A stretch of DNA of 7,640 bases. It comes from a bacterium TMED198. Lineage in GTDB: Bacteria; Fidelibacterota; Marinisomatia; SCGC-AAA003-L08; D37C17. Within the stretch, counting starts at the first letter, position 1. Each line of letters opens with the position of its first letter. This document shows, one piece after another, positions 5,329-7,640 of the stretch. The DNA lies in NCBI GenBank assembly GCA_002170735.1, contig NHIV01000052.1, forward strand, positions 5,691 through 13,330. The letters run 5' to 3'. A program made the position numbers and the translations under genes. The notes beneath the pieces are model-generated. The model saw only the letters and a program-made list of their open reading frames with translations, did no database searches and was not told the DNA's origin.

Positions 5329-7032
5329 TTAAAAATTTGTCCTTAAACTTAGTTTAACCCCATTGTCAAAGTCTGGCTGCTGCGCACAAACTCCATTAGC
5401 ACAAATCAAGCCCCCTTTCTGAGAACCATAAAAAATAGAGACCATGGAGCTCGAATTGAACTTCCATGCCAAATTTGTTCCAAGCCAAAAATTATAATCC
5501 TGAAGATCTTTACTTTCCATATCACAGAAAAGGCTTAAATGCCAATTCAAGTAGTTAAAAGTTGTTGAAATATAATGCGTTTCTGTATTTATTAATACGT
5601 TTTTCAGTTCTTGCAATGATTGATATTCGTAGTACAAAACTATCGAACGTTTGTTAAAAAAATCAACTGCAAAATGAGTAGGCAATGTAAAGGACTTAAT
5701 ATTTTTTACGCTTATCTCATGAGAAAAATCTATGCCAACCTTATAGTAAAGTCTTTTGCTGAATATTAAACCATCAGCCTGCAAGAACACCTGCCTGTAG
5801 GGCTTAAACTTTAAATTTTCTGGACTATCAAAGTTTTCAGAAAAATAATTTGAAAAAGGCATTTTTTGATCTTTTGAAGGATGAATAAAACTTAGTGCTT
5901 CATATTCACTAACTGCAGATGACAAGGATAAATTAAATAGCAGGTTAAAACTATTGGAGAACTTTCTATTAACTTCAATCTGATGGCCTGATTCATTTAA
6001 AAAATTTATTTTATGTTGCGTTCTCGAAAGAAGCGGTGAGTTTGTTTCCTTGAATACTGTTGGAGGAGAACTTATAGTTTTAAGTCGCATAGGAGAGTAG
6101 TAATCCTTGTACTCATAGGTAACACCATAACTCCCAAACTCTTTATAAATAGATAAATACTTATTTAATCCGGTTTCATATTTATTGAAAGATGCCAACT
6201 TCTCATACCTAAATGAAACGAGTTCATAATACACCTCTATATCTTGAAATAAAAAATTATGATTAAAGTCAAATAAATAGTGATCTAGGTTATCTCCATT
6301 GCTGTAAAATTCAATTGCATAAGTACCATCATCATCAGCTTGAAATAACCTATCACCTAAATCCCAGGCAAAATAATTTTTTCCAAAATCATCTATGCTA
6401 TTAATCGTTTTATCATATATTTCCTGATTTTCTCTTAAACCAAATACCTGAAAGTCTCCCAAGGTCTCATTTGAGTACTCAATACCCGCCATATTAACTG
6501 TTATGCCAAAGTTCTGATCAGACTGTCTCAGCTCTGTTGAAGTTCTATATTCAAAATTTGAATATCCATTGAGCGTAAACAATGTAACATCATCACTAAC
6601 ACTATACCTAAACTCAGCCCCATTTACAGTATTATCAAAATCAATCACCTCATCGTAGCTAAGCCCTAGAGCCAAGCCCCTACCATAAAGTGCCTCCAAA
6701 TTACCAATTTTTGCATAAAGGTTATCTGTTTCATATTCCAGAAACAGCCTATTAAAACCAAAAAAAGGGCTATCCTGTTCTCCAAAAACTGGAGGATCAC
6801 TCCACTCGAAAACTCCAAAAAGATAAACATCTTCATAAAAAAGGTTAACATTGAGAAGGTGTTCATTGTAACCATAGCTGTCATCTATACTTGTAACAGC
6901 ACCTGAAATTGGACTTTTTTTAATCTCAGATCCCATGCCATACTTCAATTCATAGGAAAAATTATAATCAACTTGACTTAAAAGAACTGAAAAAAAGACT
7001 AAACTTATTAAACAAAAATTACTTTTAAACAT
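5329..7032 (-). CDS. Outer-membrane beta-barrel protein, DUF6029-like
   Basis: This 567-residue protein has a signal peptide (about 1-19, VFFSVLLS before QVDY) and alternating polar/aromatic strands throughout. It ends LSLRTNF, with the terminal Phe typical of BAM-inserted outer-membrane barrels. The region 107-143 (YAKIGNLEALYGRGL, then DFDNTVNGAEFRY) resembles the early strands of DUF6029 proteins of Bacteroidota; I recognise this by pattern only. A cysteine pair near the C-terminus (ICANGVCAQQPDF, Cys544 and Cys549) is notable in an otherwise Cys-poor barrel and may form a disulfide. It starts 3 nt after the TlpA-like stop with no Shine-Dalgarno, so translation is probably coupled. It is followed closely by the Sec lipoprotein. 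Function is unknown; the context suggests a barrel matured by, or working with, thiol-redox partners. Confidence 0.8.
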   Translation of the reverse strand: MFKSNFCLISLVFFSVLLSQVDYNFSYELKYGMGSEIKKSPISGAVTSIDDSYGYNEHLLNVNLFYEDVYLFGVFEWSDPPVFGEQDSPFFGFNRLFLEYETDNLYAKIGNLEALYGRGLALGLSYDEVIDFDNTVNGAEFRYSVSDDVTLFTLNGYSNFEYRTSTELRQSDQNFGITVNMAGIEYSNETLGDFQVFGLRENQEIYDKTINSIDDFGKNYFAWDLGDRLFQADDDGTYAIEFYSNGDNLDHYLFDFNHNFLFQDIEVYYELVSFRYEKLASFNKYETGLNKYLSIYKEFGSYGVTYEYKDYYSPMRLKTISSPPTVFKETNSPLLSRTQHKINFLNESGHQIEVNRKFSNSFNLLFNLSLSSAVSEYEALSFIHPSKDQKMPFSNYFSENFDSPENLKFKPYRQVFLQADGLIFSKRLYYKVGIDFSHEISVKNIKSFTLPTHFAVDFFNKRSIVLYYEYQSLQELKNVLINTETHYISTTFNYLNWHLSLFCDMESKDLQDYNFWLGTNLAWKFNSSSMVSIFYGSQKGGLICANGVCAQQPDFDNGVKLSLRTNF

Positions 7033-7035
7033 TTT

Positions 7036-7551
7036 TTATTTTACTGGAGTTTCTAATTTAGGATTTGGAAGGTCTAAAACTTCTCTTATTTCACTTTCAA
7101 GCTGAATTTCATCTCCGGGGTTATAGCCTGTATGAACTTTCATAACAACTCCTTTTGCATCAACAAGGAGAACATAGGGCATTATCCTTCCACCTGACTT
7201 TTTAAAAAATTTCATTCTAGGATCACTTAAGACCTTAAAGGAGTATTTTTGAGATTTCATAAATGACTTAACCTTAGACAAACTTCTTGAATTATCAAGA
7301 TTGATACTTAAAACTTTAAACTTATTTTCTTCATATTTCTTATTAAACACATCTAAGTGCTTCATTTCCTTCTTGCATGGCTCACAAGCTAAATTCCAAA
7401 AGTTTATTAGAACTGGACCCTCTTTGTAAAAATCACTTACTTTAAACTTTTTACCTTCAAAGTCTTTTAGCTTTGAATCAGGAACTATGCTTCCAATCTG
7501 AGCCACAGAAACCCCTAAAAAAACAATTAAAAAACATGATGCTCTACTCAT
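7036..7551 (-). CDS. TlpA/ResA-like periplasmic thiol-disulfide oxidoreductase
   Basis: This 171-residue protein is a thioredoxin-fold reductase of the TlpA/ResA/redoxin group, which reduces or exchanges disulfides outside the cytoplasm. A signal peptide spans about 1-17 (FLIVFLGVSVA before QIGS). The fold follows in order: DFEGKKFKVSDF, strand VLINFWNLAC, active site Cys56-Glu-Pro-Cys59 (family usually WCxPC; here NLACEPC, with Trp52 displaced), FKVLSINLD, and cis-Pro125 in RIMPYVLLVDAKG. Both active cysteines are ordinary TGC/TGT codons, in contrast to the Sec proteins downstream. ATG at 7551 overlaps the TGA stop of the preceding gene (ATGA) and has GGGG about 5 nt upstream. The barrel gene begins 3 nt after its TAA. 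It is the likely Cys-based partner in this operon; the partner role is inferred. Confidence 0.92.
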   Translation of the reverse strand: MSRASCFLIVFLGVSVAQIGSIVPDSKLKDFEGKKFKVSDFYKEGPVLINFWNLACEPCKKEMKHLDVFNKKYEENKFKVLSINLDNSRSLSKVKSFMKSQKYSFKVLSDPRMKFFKKSGGRIMPYVLLVDAKGVVMKVHTGYNPGDEIQLESEIREVLDLPNPKLETPVK

Positions 7552-7640
7552 TTGATCCCCACATTATCTGATAAAGAATTATAGATTTGATCTTCACTCA
7601 TAAATTTTACAACCATTTTAGTATAATCGCCAAAAATATC
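7548..7640 (-). CDS. 3' end of an unrecognised gene
   Basis: The last 30 codons of an open frame enter from the right edge and end in TGA, overlapping the next gene's ATG by 4 nt (ATGA). The tail reads DIFGDYTKMVVKFMSEDQ and ends DNVGIK. The other two minus-strand frames close quickly at this edge. I do not recognise the protein. The overlap suggests it is the first visible member of the same operon. It is also the only TGA used as an ordinary stop in the window. Confidence 0.6.
   Translation of the reverse strand, partial: DIFGDYTKMVVKFMSEDQIYNSLSDNVGIK

Noticed and set aside
6666..6884. 72-codon minus-strand frame inside the barrel gene
   Set aside because: It is an out-of-frame shadow of the barrel coding sequence.
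1..7640. CRISPR array, insertion sequence, attachment site or replication origin
   Set aside because: No direct repeat series, transposase, terminal inverted repeats or clustered origin motifs were seen.

Overview
The window is AT-rich and every supported gene reads leftward on the minus strand. The gene content points to an uncultured marine-type member of the Fibrobacterota-Chlorobi-Bacteroidota group, most likely Marinimicrobia (SAR406). The evidence is a type IX secretion (T9SS) C-terminal sorting domain with the YPNPFNPTTEI signature, a dockerin plus thrombospondin type 3 repeats, a TonB-dependent receptor with a carboxypeptidase-regulatory-like domain, and a DUF6029-like outer-membrane barrel. 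The taxon is an inference.

In transcription order (high to low coordinate): the 3' end of an unrecognised gene (7640-7548) overlaps by 4 nt a TlpA/ResA-type thioredoxin with a CEPC site (7551-7036). Three bases later comes a DUF6029-like beta-barrel (7032-5329), then a thioredoxin-fold lipoprotein (5300-4629). After a 109-nt gap comes a secreted thioredoxin-dockerin-T9SS protein (4519-2999) closed by a strong intrinsic terminator. A secreted serpin (2942-1818) follows, then tRNA-Arg(ACG) (1727-1654), an exported Cys-type glutathione peroxidase (1621-1046), and the N-terminal part of a TonB-dependent receptor that starts at a TTG and runs off the left edge.

The main discovery is that the two thioredoxin-fold genes at 5300-4629 and 4519-2999 are each interrupted by one in-frame TGA at exactly the same place: the first cysteine of the WCGPC-type active site, giving SASW-U-GPC and SASW-U-GSC. 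Both are best read as selenoproteins. In both mRNAs a hairpin sits at the same distance after the UGA, with the same 7-nt loop pattern CGGGARU and a covarying base pair (U-A in one gene, G-C in the other), as expected of bacterial SECIS elements. Conventional annotation would split each into two ORFs and lose the active site. UGA still appears to act as a stop at 7548-7550.

Taken together, the upper cluster looks like an extracytoplasmic thiol/selenol redox module: a periplasmic TlpA-like protein, an outer-membrane barrel with a C-terminal CANGVC cysteine pair, a Sec lipoprotein, and a Sec protein sent to the cell surface by T9SS. The lower genes (serpin, peroxidase, receptor) add protease inhibition, peroxide defence and uptake. 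The functional link between these is inferred from proximity only. No gene-free stretch exceeds 110 bases.
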